DNA from: Candidatus Poribacteria bacterium
GTDB taxonomy: Bacteria > Poribacteria > WGA-4E > PCPOR2b
Direction of reading: 5' to 3'
DNA: 64,000 nucleotides
Assembly: GCA_028819845.1 (NCBI GenBank)
Contig: JAPPKS010000014.1
Coordinates: 1-64,000, forward strand
Shown: piece after piece, positions 46,647-55,741 of the stretch
Layout of the letters: each line of letters starts with the position of its first letter
How positions within the stretch are numbered: position 1 is the first letter of the stretch
Translations under genes and position numbers: made by a program
Notes under the pieces: generated by a model
Databases searched by the model: none
What the model was told of the DNA's origin: nothing
Seen by the model: the letters and a program-made list of their open reading frames with translations, nothing else

Positions 46647-47807
46647 TTACAGGTTCACCCAAGTCGAGCCGTTGTTGCAAGACTCCACGGTCTTATAGAT
46701 AAACTCCATGCCGCGTAAACCGTCATAAACGGTCGGAAAATTGTATTCTTCAGTCTTCATGGGATTGCCATCAATGTGCCGTTGGATTGCCTCAACAACG
46801 CCAACGTAAATTGTAGCGAATCCTTCCAGATATCCTTCCGGGTGTCCGGGCGGAATGCGCGTACACGCGGCTGCTGATTCAGAAAGATAGCCTTGGCCGC
46901 GCCCCAGCGTCTGTCTCGGTTCGCCGTAACGATAGAGTTCAAGATAATTCGGATTCTCATGAGCCCACTTGACAGCGCCCTCGGATGCATAGACGCGAAG
47001 AATCAGCCCATTCTCTTCCCCTGTAGCGACTTGGCTGACAGTCAATACGCCCTTTCCCCCGCCTTTGAAACGGAGCAACGCGTTTACATCTTCATCAAGC
47101 GTCCGATCCGGAAGAAACGTGCTTTTGTCGGCACACAGTGCAGTTATCGAATCGCCGGTAACATATTCAACCAAATTCACAGAGTGCGTGCCAATATCAC
47201 CCATAGTGCCACCGATACCCGACTGTGCAGGGTCAACCCGCCAAGCAGCCTGTTTCTGGCCGAGTTTCTCGTGCGGTACCATGAGAAAATCTTGGAAGTA
47301 TTCGACAACAACCTTGCGGACTATGCCCATTTCGCCGGAACGGAATAGATGGCGGGCGTGCCTTATCAGCGGGTGCCCCGTATAGTTGTAAGTTACTGCA
47401 AAGACAAGCCCCGTCTTCTCCACAAGATTGGCGAGCGATTTCGCTTCTTCGAGCGTGTAGGTCATCGGCTTATCGCAGATGATGTGAAACCCCGCATCTA
47501 GGAATGTCTTTGCGATAGGGAAGTGAGAGACATTCGGTGTCACGATGCTGACGAAGTCAATTCGCTCATCTTCGGGAAGATTGGCTTCAGCCGCGGCCAT
47601 GTCTTCATAGGTCGCATAGCAACGCGCGGCGGAGAGGTGAAGTTGTTCGCCGGTAATCCGAGTGTTTTCAGTATCCCGTGAGAAACAGCCGGCGACAAGT
47701 TCGATCTGTTGATCGAGCGCGGCTGCGATACGGTGCACCCCACCGATAAAGGCGCCCTGGCCCCCGCCAATCATACCCATTCGTAATTTGCGTCTCCAAG
47801 AACTCAT
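46647..47807 (-). CDS. Gfo/Idh/MocA-family dehydrogenase
   Basis: A 386-residue protein with the Rossmann motif GMIGGGQGAFIGG, a DKPMTY loop in place of the common EKP (Lys kept), and TMGDIGTHSVNLVEYVTG in the C-terminal domain. It probably oxidises a polyol or sugar with NAD(P). AGAGGAG precedes the ATG. It appears with a downstream SDR gene, similar in spirit to the plus-strand run at 5327-10235. Confidence 0.85.
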   Translation of the reverse strand: MSSWRRKLRMGMIGGGQGAFIGGVHRIAAALDQQIELVAGCFSRDTENTRITGEQLHLSAARCYATYEDMAAAEANLPEDERIDFVSIVTPNVSHFPIAKTFLDAGFHIICDKPMTYTLEEAKSLANLVEKTGLVFAVTYNYTGHPLIRHARHLFRSGEMGIVRKVVVEYFQDFLMVPHEKLGQKQAAWRVDPAQSGIGGTMGDIGTHSVNLVEYVTGDSITALCADKSTFLPDRTLDEDVNALLRFKGGGKGVLTVSQVATGEENGLILRVYASEGAVKWAHENPNYLELYRYGEPRQTLGRGQGYLSESAAACTRIPPGHPEGYLEGFATIYVGVVEAIQRHIDGNPMKTEEYNFPTVYDGLRGMEFIYKTVESCNNGSTWVNL

Positions 47808-47888
47808 AACAATCTATTCTCCTCTTGAACGTCGGTACTCCCAGTTGAACTAACCCACAAAGTATGTCCATGGTGGCGGAGGCACAGT

Positions 47889-48542
47889 TTACATGACGAA
47901 TCTCCCAACGAAAATGTTGTTCGACGGTTCGCTGCGATTCCACGTTACAGCGAGAACTGTGTCCTTATACCGGTAGATATTGGATTTCCCGACAACGGCG
48001 GTGTCAATTGTTTCCAGGGGCTTGTACCAGACCTCATGCGGCTGGGTGCAATATTCGCAAGGATTGCGCAACGCGGATAGGGACAACATTTCGCCAACAC
48101 GAAGTTCATATTTCAAATCCTGTTTGGTGAATTCGATGGGCTCTATTTTCGTGCTAGCGATTTCTCCTACAACCGCACTGCGTTTGGTGGTTATCAGATT
48201 AACCAACGCGGCGCGTTGTTCTATCGTGGTCTCCGTGTCGAGATATAGTACACTTCGTCGGCTCTCGGAATCCATTTCGAGGTTTTTCTTTGCAGTTACA
48301 ACCGCAACAACGGTTAAATTATCGAGTGAGACACCGTTCCACTCCCCTTGGTGAATGTTCCAAACGAGCGTTGCCTCTCTCCCGCCTTCGACCACCTCGG
48401 ACTGTGCGTGACACGCGCCCACATAGACACTAACGGAACGCGCTTCCAGGTAATCGCCCCGCACGGTTGTTGTTTGCGCCGCAAACGCACCCGCAACCGT
48501 AATCAGAAGTGTTACTACGGTTAAAGTCCAAACTTTCTTCAT
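47889..48542 (-). CDS. DUF1326-like secreted protein
   Basis: A 217-residue protein with a clear signal peptide (VVTLLITVAGAFAAQ). The pattern RGDYLEARSVSVYVGACHAQSE and NIHQGEWNGVSLDNLTVVAVV resembles DUF1326 proteins, whose function is unknown. Three Cys are kept: one near residue 44 and two near 165 (PCEYC). GGAGGG precedes the ATG. Confidence 0.5.
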   Translation of the reverse strand: MKKVWTLTVVTLLITVAGAFAAQTTTVRGDYLEARSVSVYVGACHAQSEVVEGGREATLVWNIHQGEWNGVSLDNLTVVAVVTAKKNLEMDSESRRSVLYLDTETTIEQRAALVNLITTKRSAVVGEIASTKIEPIEFTKQDLKYELRVGEMLSLSALRNPCEYCTQPHEVWYKPLETIDTAVVGKSNIYRYKDTVLAVTWNRSEPSNNIFVGRFVM

Positions 48543-48802
48543 TGTATTTCCCTCCCAGTTTTATAACGTGTTAATCCTGAATCTCCCTCATTCGAAGACG
48601 CCCGGTTACATAACGAAACATGCCGCGGCGACGATAATTATACCCGATTTATCGTCAAAAAGTCAATCCTGTGGAATTCGGCGCACGTCCATAACTCACC
48701 ACTTGTCAGGGATCGGCTTGACAGGGCTAAGAAGGTGTAATATACTAAATCGGAATTCTCAGAATACCGCACGCATCGCTCCGCTGGCAATCCTAGTCTT
48801 TT

Positions 48803-49576
48803 ATGTCGTCCCAAAAACCCCCTCCATCAGACCGCATCGCCCAAATCAAACGCCGGTTACGTCAATCCCGCCTTCTATCGCTTTTCATGGGATGTCCGTA
48901 TCCCGCACCGCGTTGGGAAAAAGCCGTAAAACGGATTATCCGGCTAGTCGGACCCGACGCGAAAATCCTCGATCTCGGATCGGGAATGGATCGGCGCGCG
49001 CCCAACGTAATCAATCTTGAAATCGAAGCAACCCCTCATGTTGATATTCTGGCAGACGGACATTGCTTGCCGTTCAAGAATCAGGTCTTCGATGCGGTAA
49101 TCACCGAAGCGGTACTAGAGCATGTTCGGGAGCCCATTCAGGTAGCCGCCGAAATCCATCGGACGCTCAAAGACGGCGGATATGTGTGCGCCGGCGTACC
49201 GTTTTTGCAAGCATTTCACGCTTCGCCGCACGATTACCAGCGATATACTGTTCCCGGCTTTGACTATCTGTTCCGGGCATTCACGAAGATTGAGGGTGGC
49301 GACTGTGCGGGACCCACCGCATCGCTGCACTGGATTTTTAGGGAATATGTGGGCCTCGCCTTTTCCTTTGGCAATCTGTTGGCGGCGAAACTGATTTCCC
49401 TGATTGTGGGCTGGTTGACGTTTCCGTTGGTGTGGCTGGACTACCTATTGATGCGCAATAAACATTCGCATATTCTGGCGTCAGCGGTGTATTTTGTCGG
49501 ACAAAAGCCGACGCTTCCCAAAATAGATTGTGGAAAAAACCGGAGCGCTGCTCAAGTCCAATCGAATAACAAATAA
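48803..49576 (+). CDS. Class I SAM-dependent methyltransferase
   Basis: A 257-residue protein with KILDLGSGMDRRAP, the S-adenosylmethionine-binding loop, ADGHCLPFKNQVFDAVITEAVLEHV as motif II/III region, and a C-terminal hydrophobic part that may bind a membrane. It would methylate a small molecule or lipid-linked sugar; substrate unknown. Divergent from the DUF1326-like gene, which could share a promoter region. Confidence 0.75.
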   Translation: MSSQKPPPSDRIAQIKRRLRQSRLLSLFMGCPYPAPRWEKAVKRIIRLVGPDAKILDLGSGMDRRAPNVINLEIEATPHVDILADGHCLPFKNQVFDAVITEAVLEHVREPIQVAAEIHRTLKDGGYVCAGVPFLQAFHASPHDYQRYTVPGFDYLFRAFTKIEGGDCAGPTASLHWIFREYVGLAFSFGNLLAAKLISLIVGWLTFPLVWLDYLLMRNKHSHILASAVYFVGQKPTLPKIDCGKNRSAAQVQSNNK

Positions 49577-49829
49577 GATGCTTTGGCTTTACGCATCGCC
49601 ATCTGACCGAACGCTATAGTTATTTGGGTTCATATTTAGGCAAGGAGGGATTGACTGATTTATAATCGAGGTTAGGGTGCTTCTCCCACAAACCAATGAG
49701 TAAATGTATAATTTTTAGTTGCAACGACTAGAGTATCCGTTAGCGTCACCGGGCAGAGAATAACGATACAAGGCGTTCCGTGGATTGCATCGAACGCCCG
49801 ATCTTAGCGGCGTGCTTGATAAACGGCAA

Positions 49830-51197
49830 TCATCGGCGCTCTTTAGCCGTCACCTTGGATATGGTATACGCTATTTTCCCGGATGGCGGTTTAGGGATTT
49901 TCTCGACAAAATCGGTTTCGACGTGCACATCAGCTCCAAGCGCGTCTTTGATTTTGTGGACGATCCATCCGAGCGTGTCATCCGTAAATGCGTCGTCTAC
50001 GGCAAGTTTCAGCTTGCACAAATCGTAACTCTCTTGAATCAATTGGAACTGGCTTACCGTCTTTATCCCATAAAACTGTTGGGTAAAGTACCCGCCGTGT
50101 ATCCACCGCCCGTCTTTGCTGCGGAAGGTTGCTGTCGTCCGCCCCAATAAATCCCCCAAAATTGGGGTGCGATTTCCACACGGACAAATCTCGTTGGAAA
50201 GCACACCGACATCGCCAATTCGGTAGCGTACAAACGGCATGCCGTAATTGTTCAGGTGGGTGATGATGATTTCGCCGGGTTTCGTATACGGTTCATCGCT
50301 ATCGATTTCTAGGTAAATGTCATTACAGTTGATATGCATCCGCCCAGCGCTGCACTCCATAGCGATGAGTCCAGTTTCCCGGCTCCCGTAGCGGTTATGA
50401 ACCGGCGTTTGGAAAACCTGTTCGGCGAGTTCACGGTAGTGCGGGTACAACATCTCTGCGGAGGAGATTATGCCTTTAAGCCCCCAGTCGGGTGTGAGTC
50501 CGTTACAATGAAGGCATTGCGCAAATTGATAGAGCGACGACGCGTAGGCGAGAATTGTTTGAGGACGCCACCGCTCCATCTTCTTGGAGAGATTCACCAT
50601 CTTCGCTTCGGACGTGTTAAACCCATTGAACCACCAGTGATTTCTCCAGTAGCTGTTCAGTTGTTCTTTCGCCCTGCCCGCTTTTGAGTGATTCGCCGGA
50701 AACCCCCAAATAATCAGTTGCCGCTCTCCGAAATCCCAACCTGCCCACCGGTCAAAGTAGTATACGCTCAGATTACGCCTGTTCCAATATCCGTTGTCCT
50801 GATAGAAGACTAGCGGAGTGCCCGACGATCCGCCCGTGGCGTTCCGCTTGAGCTGACTTTTTGGGTATGTGTTGGAGACAAGCTCGCCTAACCGCACCCG
50901 AACTGTTGATTTCTCCAGCGTCGGAATCTGTAACAAATCTGATGGACGTTGAATGGCTTCAGGCCTGATTCTCAGCGAATCAAATAGCTCGCGGTAATAC
51001 GTCGTCGTTTCGTACGCGTGCTTGAGCATTCTGCACACGCGGTTCCACTGAAATTGAAGGATTTCCTCACGGCTGCCGTTCAACCGCCTTTCTGTTTCGG
51101 CGAGTCTTCGCCGGAAATGCGCGCCTTGGCGGTAGGCGTTATATGCACACCACGCTGATTTTGAGAAGGTGTTTTTGGCGTACCGGATGATTGACAT
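49830..51197 (-). CDS. PaaK-like adenylate-forming ligase
   Basis: A 455-residue protein of the phenylacetate-CoA ligase type. The AMP-binding P-loop is NATGGSSGTP and the motif YGSRETGLIAMEC fits the adenylation core; the C-terminal lid domain follows. Relatives occur in exopolysaccharide clusters (CapK) and coenzyme F390 synthetases. It could activate an acid for attachment to a sugar or other molecule. It is next to trxB in the same direction; its start lies 43 bases after the trxB stop-side region. Confidence 0.75.
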   Translation of the reverse strand: MSIIRYAKNTFSKSAWCAYNAYRQGAHFRRRLAETERRLNGSREEILQFQWNRVCRMLKHAYETTTYYRELFDSLRIRPEAIQRPSDLLQIPTLEKSTVRVRLGELVSNTYPKSQLKRNATGGSSGTPLVFYQDNGYWNRRNLSVYYFDRWAGWDFGERQLIIWGFPANHSKAGRAKEQLNSYWRNHWWFNGFNTSEAKMVNLSKKMERWRPQTILAYASSLYQFAQCLHCNGLTPDWGLKGIISSAEMLYPHYRELAEQVFQTPVHNRYGSRETGLIAMECSAGRMHINCNDIYLEIDSDEPYTKPGEIIITHLNNYGMPFVRYRIGDVGVLSNEICPCGNRTPILGDLLGRTTATFRSKDGRWIHGGYFTQQFYGIKTVSQFQLIQESYDLCKLKLAVDDAFTDDTLGWIVHKIKDALGADVHVETDFVEKIPKPPSGKIAYTISKVTAKERR

Positions 51198-51239
51198 ACC
51201 GAGAGAATATCCGACGTAACCTAATGACGCACGCCGATC

Positions 51240-52211
51240 CTACTGCCCGGGGTAGGTGCGGTTTTCCAACGCAGCGATAAATTTCTCTGCCGAGATGGCT
51301 GCGGCTGCCCCCGTACCAGCGGCAGTAATCGCCTGGCGGAAGACGTGATCGTGCACGTCACCTGCTGCAAAAACGCCTTCGATATTGGTCTGCTGGAGGT
51401 TATCGACGACGACGTATTCTTGGTCGTCCATGTCAATAATACCCTTGAACAGGTCTGTATTCGGGATATGCCCGATGAAGATAAACACACCATCAATTGG
51501 AAACACCTGTTTTTCATCGGTCTTTACATTTCTGAGCAGCGCCCCCGTAACCTTGTCGCTATCGCCCTGGATCTCTTCAACGACCGTGTCCCAAATGAAT
51601 TTCATCTTATCGTTCTTGAAGGCGCGTGCCTGCATAATTTGGCTTGCACGGAGTTGATCTCGGCGGTGAACCACATAAACCTCCGAGGCATACTTTGTCA
51701 AAAACAGTCCCTCCTCAAGCGCTGCATCGCCCCCGCCGACAACAATCAGACGCTGGTCCTGGAAGAAAAATCCGTCACAAGTTGCGCAGTACGAAACTCC
51801 GCGGCCGCCGTATTCTGCTTCACCGGAGATATTCAGTGTTCGCGGCGAGGCGCCGGTGCAGATGATGACCGCCTTGGCATGATACTCCTTTTCATACGTC
51901 TTCACATAGAACGGATGGCGATTGAAATCGACCGTTGTCACGGTGTCGAACCGCACTTCCGTCCCAAAGCGCTCGGCTTGTTTCTGCATGCCTTGGATGA
52001 ATTCCACGGCTTCCGTGCCGAAGAAGCCTGGATAATTTTCCAAGTCTAACGTCAACGAGAGCTGTCCGCCGAGCGCATCGCCAGTAATGAGCAGCGGTTC
52101 AAGCATTGCCCGCGAGGTGTAAACGCCAGCGGCAAAGCCAGCCGTACCGCCGCCGATAATGATGACGTTGCGTTCTTCCGAATTATTGAATGTATCTTGA
52201 AGGCCTTCCAT
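51240..52211 (-). CDS. trxB: Thioredoxin reductase
   Basis: A 323-residue flavoprotein. The FAD motif GGGTAG is at residues 20-25, the redox disulphide CATC at Cys142 and Cys145, and a second NAD(P)-binding motif VVGGGDAA follows. It passes electrons from NADPH to thioredoxin in the cytoplasm. AAGGAG supports a start near 52211; a GTG twelve bases upstream overlaps that site and is unlikely. Confidence 0.9.
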   Translation of the reverse strand: MEGLQDTFNNSEERNVIIIGGGTAGFAAGVYTSRAMLEPLLITGDALGGQLSLTLDLENYPGFFGTEAVEFIQGMQKQAERFGTEVRFDTVTTVDFNRHPFYVKTYEKEYHAKAVIICTGASPRTLNISGEAEYGGRGVSYCATCDGFFFQDQRLIVVGGGDAALEEGLFLTKYASEVYVVHRRDQLRASQIMQARAFKNDKMKFIWDTVVEEIQGDSDKVTGALLRNVKTDEKQVFPIDGVFIFIGHIPNTDLFKGIIDMDDQEYVVVDNLQQTNIEGVFAAGDVHDHVFRQAITAAGTGAAAAISAEKFIAALENRTYPGQ

Positions 52212-52376
52212 TGGTGTGAGCACTCCTTATTCCAGCTTTTGGTCAGTTTTCTCCGTTTTTTTATGGTCATGTAGAATGTAGATACTCGCTAACGTTATGT
52301 TCTTGCCGCCCAGCGGCGTAAACCGTGGTGCTTTAAACCGAGTTTTTTTCTTCAAAACTCGGTTTCTTTGATTTCG

Positions 52377-53201
52377 CTACGCCGGAGGCCGCATCCGAGC
52401 AATTCTTCGGACAATGGGATAGTTGATATCACAGTGTCCGCAGCAGATTTGATGAGTTTCCCACGCTACCGATCCTTTACAAACCGGACACACAACAATC
52501 TCTTGCAACGTTTTCTTCGGGAGTTTGCGCCGCTTGGCTAAAAAAGTCTTCGTTCTAAACACAACCCGTTTTGGAATGAAACCTTTCGCAACTCGAAACC
52601 ACCTTTGCCAAAGTGGTACACAATTGACCCGATTTAGCATGGTATCAATCGTCTCGGGTGAATCTAAATCTAGCGGCGATGCATCCGGCGGGAGAATTTT
52701 GTAGTCGATTTTGCCCGCCCATTCATACTTCACGAGAAAGATGTCATGGTGGGCGATGTGAAATTTGGCGAAATTTCTATCACGAGCCGCAAGCGTGTGG
52801 AAAAGCTGACCGAACGGATTTTTGGTCAGATTTTTTTGGATGATTAACTGACCGCCGATTAAATTGATAACCCAGTTATGATATTCCCAGCCGTAAAGCC
52901 GCTCGGCAATCTCGGACGGTGTCTCTATGTAGCCCCGCGAGGCGACACGCATCAGTTCAGAAATTAGTAAATCGGGATTTTCAACATGCTCTAACACGTG
53001 CGAACAAATAACATAATCAAACGATGCGTCCGCAAATGGTAGATACTGCCCATCGGCTTCAACCACCGGCCGATCTGCTACAATTTTTCCTCCCCGCTGG
53101 GTGTCATCATCAATGAATTTGTCGCATAAGACATCGGATCGAATTTTCGGATTGTGTCCGCTCCCAATTTCTAGGATAAAATCGGTGGGTTGGAGATTCA
53201 T
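52377..53201 (-). CDS. SAM methyltransferase with a C-terminal zinc ribbon
   Basis: A 274-residue protein with FILEIGSGHNPKI, EADGQYLPFADASFDYVICSHVLEHV (class I methyltransferase) and a C-terminal Trm112-like zinc ribbon with Cys pairs CPVCKG and CCGHC. The substrate is not known. The longer reading begins at a TTG inside the dispersed repeat at 53246 and is rejected in favour of the ATG at 53201; the ribosome site is weak. Confidence 0.7.
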   Translation of the reverse strand: MNLQPTDFILEIGSGHNPKIRSDVLCDKFIDDDTQRGGKIVADRPVVEADGQYLPFADASFDYVICSHVLEHVENPDLLISELMRVASRGYIETPSEIAERLYGWEYHNWVINLIGGQLIIQKNLTKNPFGQLFHTLAARDRNFAKFHIAHHDIFLVKYEWAGKIDYKILPPDASPLDLDSPETIDTMLNRVNCVPLWQRWFRVAKGFIPKRVVFRTKTFLAKRRKLPKKTLQEIVVCPVCKGSVAWETHQICCGHCDINYPIVRRIARMRPPA

Positions 53202-53245
53202 TTCCGAAACACCGTACAAACGTGAGAATCGAACGCAACATAATA

Positions 53246-53322
53246 GTTGTAGGGGCAACCCTCGTGGTTACCCTTTCGGATTCGCGGTCTCAAACAACCA
53301 GGGGTTTTGGCGAAATTATACT
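53246..53322. repeat. Dispersed hairpin repeat, copy 2
   Basis: TTGTAGGGGCAACC is followed by GGTTACCC, giving a stem with one mismatch, and by a tail GGGGTTTTGGCGAAATTA. The order and the tail match copy 1 at 26566-26640. It lies 45 bases before the start of the methyltransferase gene. Confidence 0.5.
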
Positions 53323-53378
53323 GCTTCACAGATGTATTGGTCAACTCAAAAGCAGTAAGTCTGCAAGTCTTTTTCCGT

Positions 53379-53430
53379 AGGAGAGGCATCCCTGGCTCGA
53401 CAGTTCGATGAGGAATCTCCATCCTACAGC
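53379..53430. repeat. Imperfect palindromic repeat
   Basis: GTAGGA at the left end pairs with TCCTAC at the right, and GAGGCAT and CGATGAGG style segments between form a further partial stem. It is non-coding and may be a REP-like element. No second copy was found by eye. Confidence 0.3.
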
Positions 53431-53475
53431 AGCAGAGAACGTATCCGACCAACGCATTCAGTCAACAGACATAAT

Positions 53476-53507
53476 AAAAGGCACGGGTTGCACAACCCGT
53501 GCCTTTT
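53476..53507 (-). terminator. Strong intrinsic terminator, likely bidirectional
   Basis: AAAAGGCACGGGTT and AACCCGTGCCTTTT form a near-perfect stem flanked by A and T runs on both sides. It lies 76 bases after the anti-sigma gene stop on the minus strand and would end the sigma/anti-sigma transcript. Confidence 0.8.
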
Positions 53508-53582
53508 TCACAAATATGCTATAGCTGGTGTTCGACGCCAATTTGTACATGTGTTGATTCAATAACGCGAAAACCCAGTTAT

Positions 53583-54110
53583 CTATTCAAGTTTGGTTGA
53601 ACCCTCCTTGGACTCCTCTTCTGTCCCAATGCGCTGCACGGTTGCCTTAATCGAACCCAACGGCACACCCACAATCTGTGCATCCGGGTGCAACGACCTA
53701 TTGGGTGTGCTCACCGGCGTCGGCTCTGTTGTGTCAAAAAAGGTCAATTTCGCCAGAAAAACTGTGAGCATCAGGTAGAAGAGCACGGCTGTGCAGTTGA
53801 CAAAATTCGGAGGAGGATCCAACTTCAGTAACCTGAGGATACCGGCGAATGGGTTGGCGAAGAAAGCCAAACCATGCCGCCGGTGTTCCCGGGTAATCCG
53901 TTCTTGAGTCCGCCCAAGGAGATCCGGCGGCGGATCGAGCGCAGGAAGGCTTTCAAGAACTGCCGCCGTATGCAACATCTCCTCATATTCCTTCTGACAG
54001 GATTGGCATTGAACGAGATGTATTTTGAACTCAGCTCTCTCTTCGTGAGAAAGGTCCGGATTCGAATGTAGACTCAGGTTTTCAATAACACGCTTGCAAT
54101 CGAGATCCAT
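53583..54110 (-). CDS. Anti-sigma factor with zf-HC2 (ZAS) domain and one membrane helix
   Basis: A 175-residue protein. The N terminus carries a ZAS zinc motif with His31, Cys35 and Cys38 (HLVQCQSC). A membrane helix near residues 103-121 splits a cytoplasmic part from a periplasmic tail. It would hold the neighbouring ECF sigma factor inactive until a signal arrives. A GAGAGGAC site precedes the ATG. It follows the sigma gene by 24 bases, a usual co-transcribed pair. Confidence 0.8.
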   Translation of the reverse strand: MDLDCKRVIENLSLHSNPDLSHEERAEFKIHLVQCQSCQKEYEEMLHTAAVLESLPALDPPPDLLGRTQERITREHRRHGLAFFANPFAGILRLLKLDPPPNFVNCTAVLFYLMLTVFLAKLTFFDTTEPTPVSTPNRSLHPDAQIVGVPLGSIKATVQRIGTEEESKEGSTKLE

Positions 54111-54134
54111 AGCCGTCCTCTCGTTTCGTAAAGA

Positions 54135-54695
54135 TTATAGATGGTGCGGGTTTTGCAGTTTTGACTTGAGGGTCTTTATCGCCGTATTTAATCGCGATGC
54201 TACTGTCCCTTCCGGACAATCTAGCACTTCGGCAATCTCATGATATTTCAGATGCTGCATGTAAAATAGACTAACAACTATCCGCTGTTTAGGCGGCAAC
54301 TGGCTGATTGCCTCCTGTACCATCCGATCGCTCTCCGATTTCACCAAAATCCGATCCGGACAATCACTGTCATATTGCGCGTCGTTTTCTTCAACGCTTC
54401 TTGTGTATGCCGAAAGCGTACGCGCACGAGAGTCGGATTTGCGGATGTATTGTTGGCACGTATTGATTGCGACTCGGTACAACCACGTCGAAAACTTTGA
54501 TTGGAACTGGAACGATTTTATCGATTTATACGCTTCCAAGAACGCCTCTTGTGTTGCGTCCGCCGCATCTTCAGGATTGGATAGCATGCGGTAAGCTAAC
54601 CCGTAGATTCTGGTATGATGGCGCTGCACAAGCTCATTAAATGATTCCACATCCCCTTCGATAGTTTTTTGCACGTAGACTTCATCAGGGATCAT
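54135..54695 (-). CDS. ECF RNA polymerase sigma factor (RpoE type)
   Basis: A 186-residue sigma factor. Region 2: FNELVQRHHTRIYGLAYRMLSNPEDAADATQEAFLEAYKS; region 4: LPPKQRIVVSLFYMQHLKYHEIAEVLDCPEGTVASRLN. It guides RNA polymerase to a set of promoters, probably including its own. The start may be this ATG or a GTG at 54701. Its anti-sigma partner lies 24 bases downstream. It is divergent from a second sigma factor gene. Confidence 0.85.
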   Translation of the reverse strand: MIPDEVYVQKTIEGDVESFNELVQRHHTRIYGLAYRMLSNPEDAADATQEAFLEAYKSIKSFQFQSKFSTWLYRVAINTCQQYIRKSDSRARTLSAYTRSVEENDAQYDSDCPDRILVKSESDRMVQEAISQLPPKQRIVVSLFYMQHLKYHEIAEVLDCPEGTVASRLNTAIKTLKSKLQNPHHL

Positions 54696-54701
54696 CGGCA
54701 C

Positions 54702-55147
54702 GCCCGCTTAAAAAAATAGGCTTGTTGAAAGAAAACTATCAGAACGGTCCCTCCCCTATTTGCAATTTATCAATACTTGGAGAGGACCGTAACAAGCAAC
54801 ATCAGAACTTCAACAAACTACCACTCAAAATTTAGTGGATACATCCGAGCAATTTCTTCACAAAAAACTACAGCTTGGCAATACACAACCCCCACTTCCC
54901 AACCTCGCAGGTTCACTGCCTCAAGACTCGGCTTTCCTAACCGCTTCAAGGGAATCCGCGTAAATCTGGATTTTGCACTCCCAACGCTCTTTCCGTGAGC
55001 AAAATCATACCATAAATCGCCCTACAAGTCGATGCCCGTGAAAAGAAAATTTCATTTTTAGTGATAGATTTTAGCCACATAGTCATACATGTTTACAATG
55101 GTAAGGTGTAAACACCCCAATCACTTTTTGCAGATCTGGGGAGTGGG
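54702..55147. other. Divergent region between two sigma factor genes
   Basis: This region of 446 bases contains an inverted repeat: ACGGTCCCTCC at 54744-54754 and GGAGAGGACCGT at 54779-54790, which could be an operator or leader hairpin of the minus-strand sigma gene. An AT-rich tract follows near 55050-55090. No clear ECF-type promoter pair was assigned. Confidence 0.4.
54744..54790. promoter_or_regulatory. Inverted repeat upstream of the ECF sigma gene
   Basis: ACGGTCCCTCC and GGAGAGGACCGT are nearly complementary arms with a loop of about 24 bases, located 43 bases before the sigma gene start at 54701. A transcriptional operator or autoregulatory leader is possible, but untested. Confidence 0.35.
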
Positions 55148-55729
55148 ATGCAAGCTGGCGAAAAATCTAGCGACGCCGAATTGGTGCGTCAGGTTTTGGA
55201 GGGCGACAAGGACGCTTTTTCCTTGCTCTATAGTCGGTACGAATCGCCCCTACTCTCGTTCGCTTTCAATAAAATGCGCAACCAAGAAGATGCTCAAGAC
55301 ATTGTCCAAGAGACCTTTATTGACATCTCGCGGAATCTGTGGCGAATTAAGAAACCGGAAAAATTTGCAAACTGGATGTTCCGCATAGCATCTCAGATTA
55401 TAGCAAGGACGTATCGAGAACGCCAAAAACTGATTGAGTGCCTTTCACTCTCTCGCGACGCCAATGAAGCGGAGGTATCGAATGACGCCGCAATGCTTGC
55501 ACATCGGCGCGATGAACAACGGCAAGAACTCGTCGACATGCGAGACAGGCTTGCAAGGGCAATCGAACAACTTCCCGACTCAGAGCGGCAGCTATTACTA
55601 CTGCGATTGAGCGGTATGAGCCATAAGGAGATTGCTCAAGAATTGGGCCTCAGCGAGGCAGTCGTGAACAATCGACTAGCCCGTGGTCGAAAAAGGTTGA
55701 AGTCGCTCGTGCTAAAACTAACGGAATGA
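55148..55729 (+). CDS. ECF RNA polymerase sigma factor
   Basis: A 193-residue sigma factor. Region 2: FSLLYSRYESPLLSFAFNKMRNQEDAQDIVQETFIDISRNL; region 4: LPDSERQLLLLRLSGMSHKEIAQELGLSEAVVNNRLARGRKRL. A GGGGAG site lies before the ATG. No anti-sigma gene follows; the next gene, 12 bases away, is a GH108-type muramidase, so its targets may include that gene. Confidence 0.85.
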   Translation: MQAGEKSSDAELVRQVLEGDKDAFSLLYSRYESPLLSFAFNKMRNQEDAQDIVQETFIDISRNLWRIKKPEKFANWMFRIASQIIARTYRERQKLIECLSLSRDANEAEVSNDAAMLAHRRDEQRQELVDMRDRLARAIEQLPDSERQLLLLRLSGMSHKEIAQELGLSEAVVNNRLARGRKRLKSLVLKLTE

Positions 55730-55741
55730 GGTTAAAGTAAA

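Larger units (their letters stand above)
53202..53582. other. Intergenic region with repeats and a terminator
   Basis: The region of 381 bases contains the second copy of the dispersed repeat (53246-53322), an imperfect palindrome at 53379-53425 (GTAGGAGAGGCATCC and GGAATCTCCATCCTAC) and a strong terminator at 53476-53507. No gene is seen. Confidence 0.55.
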
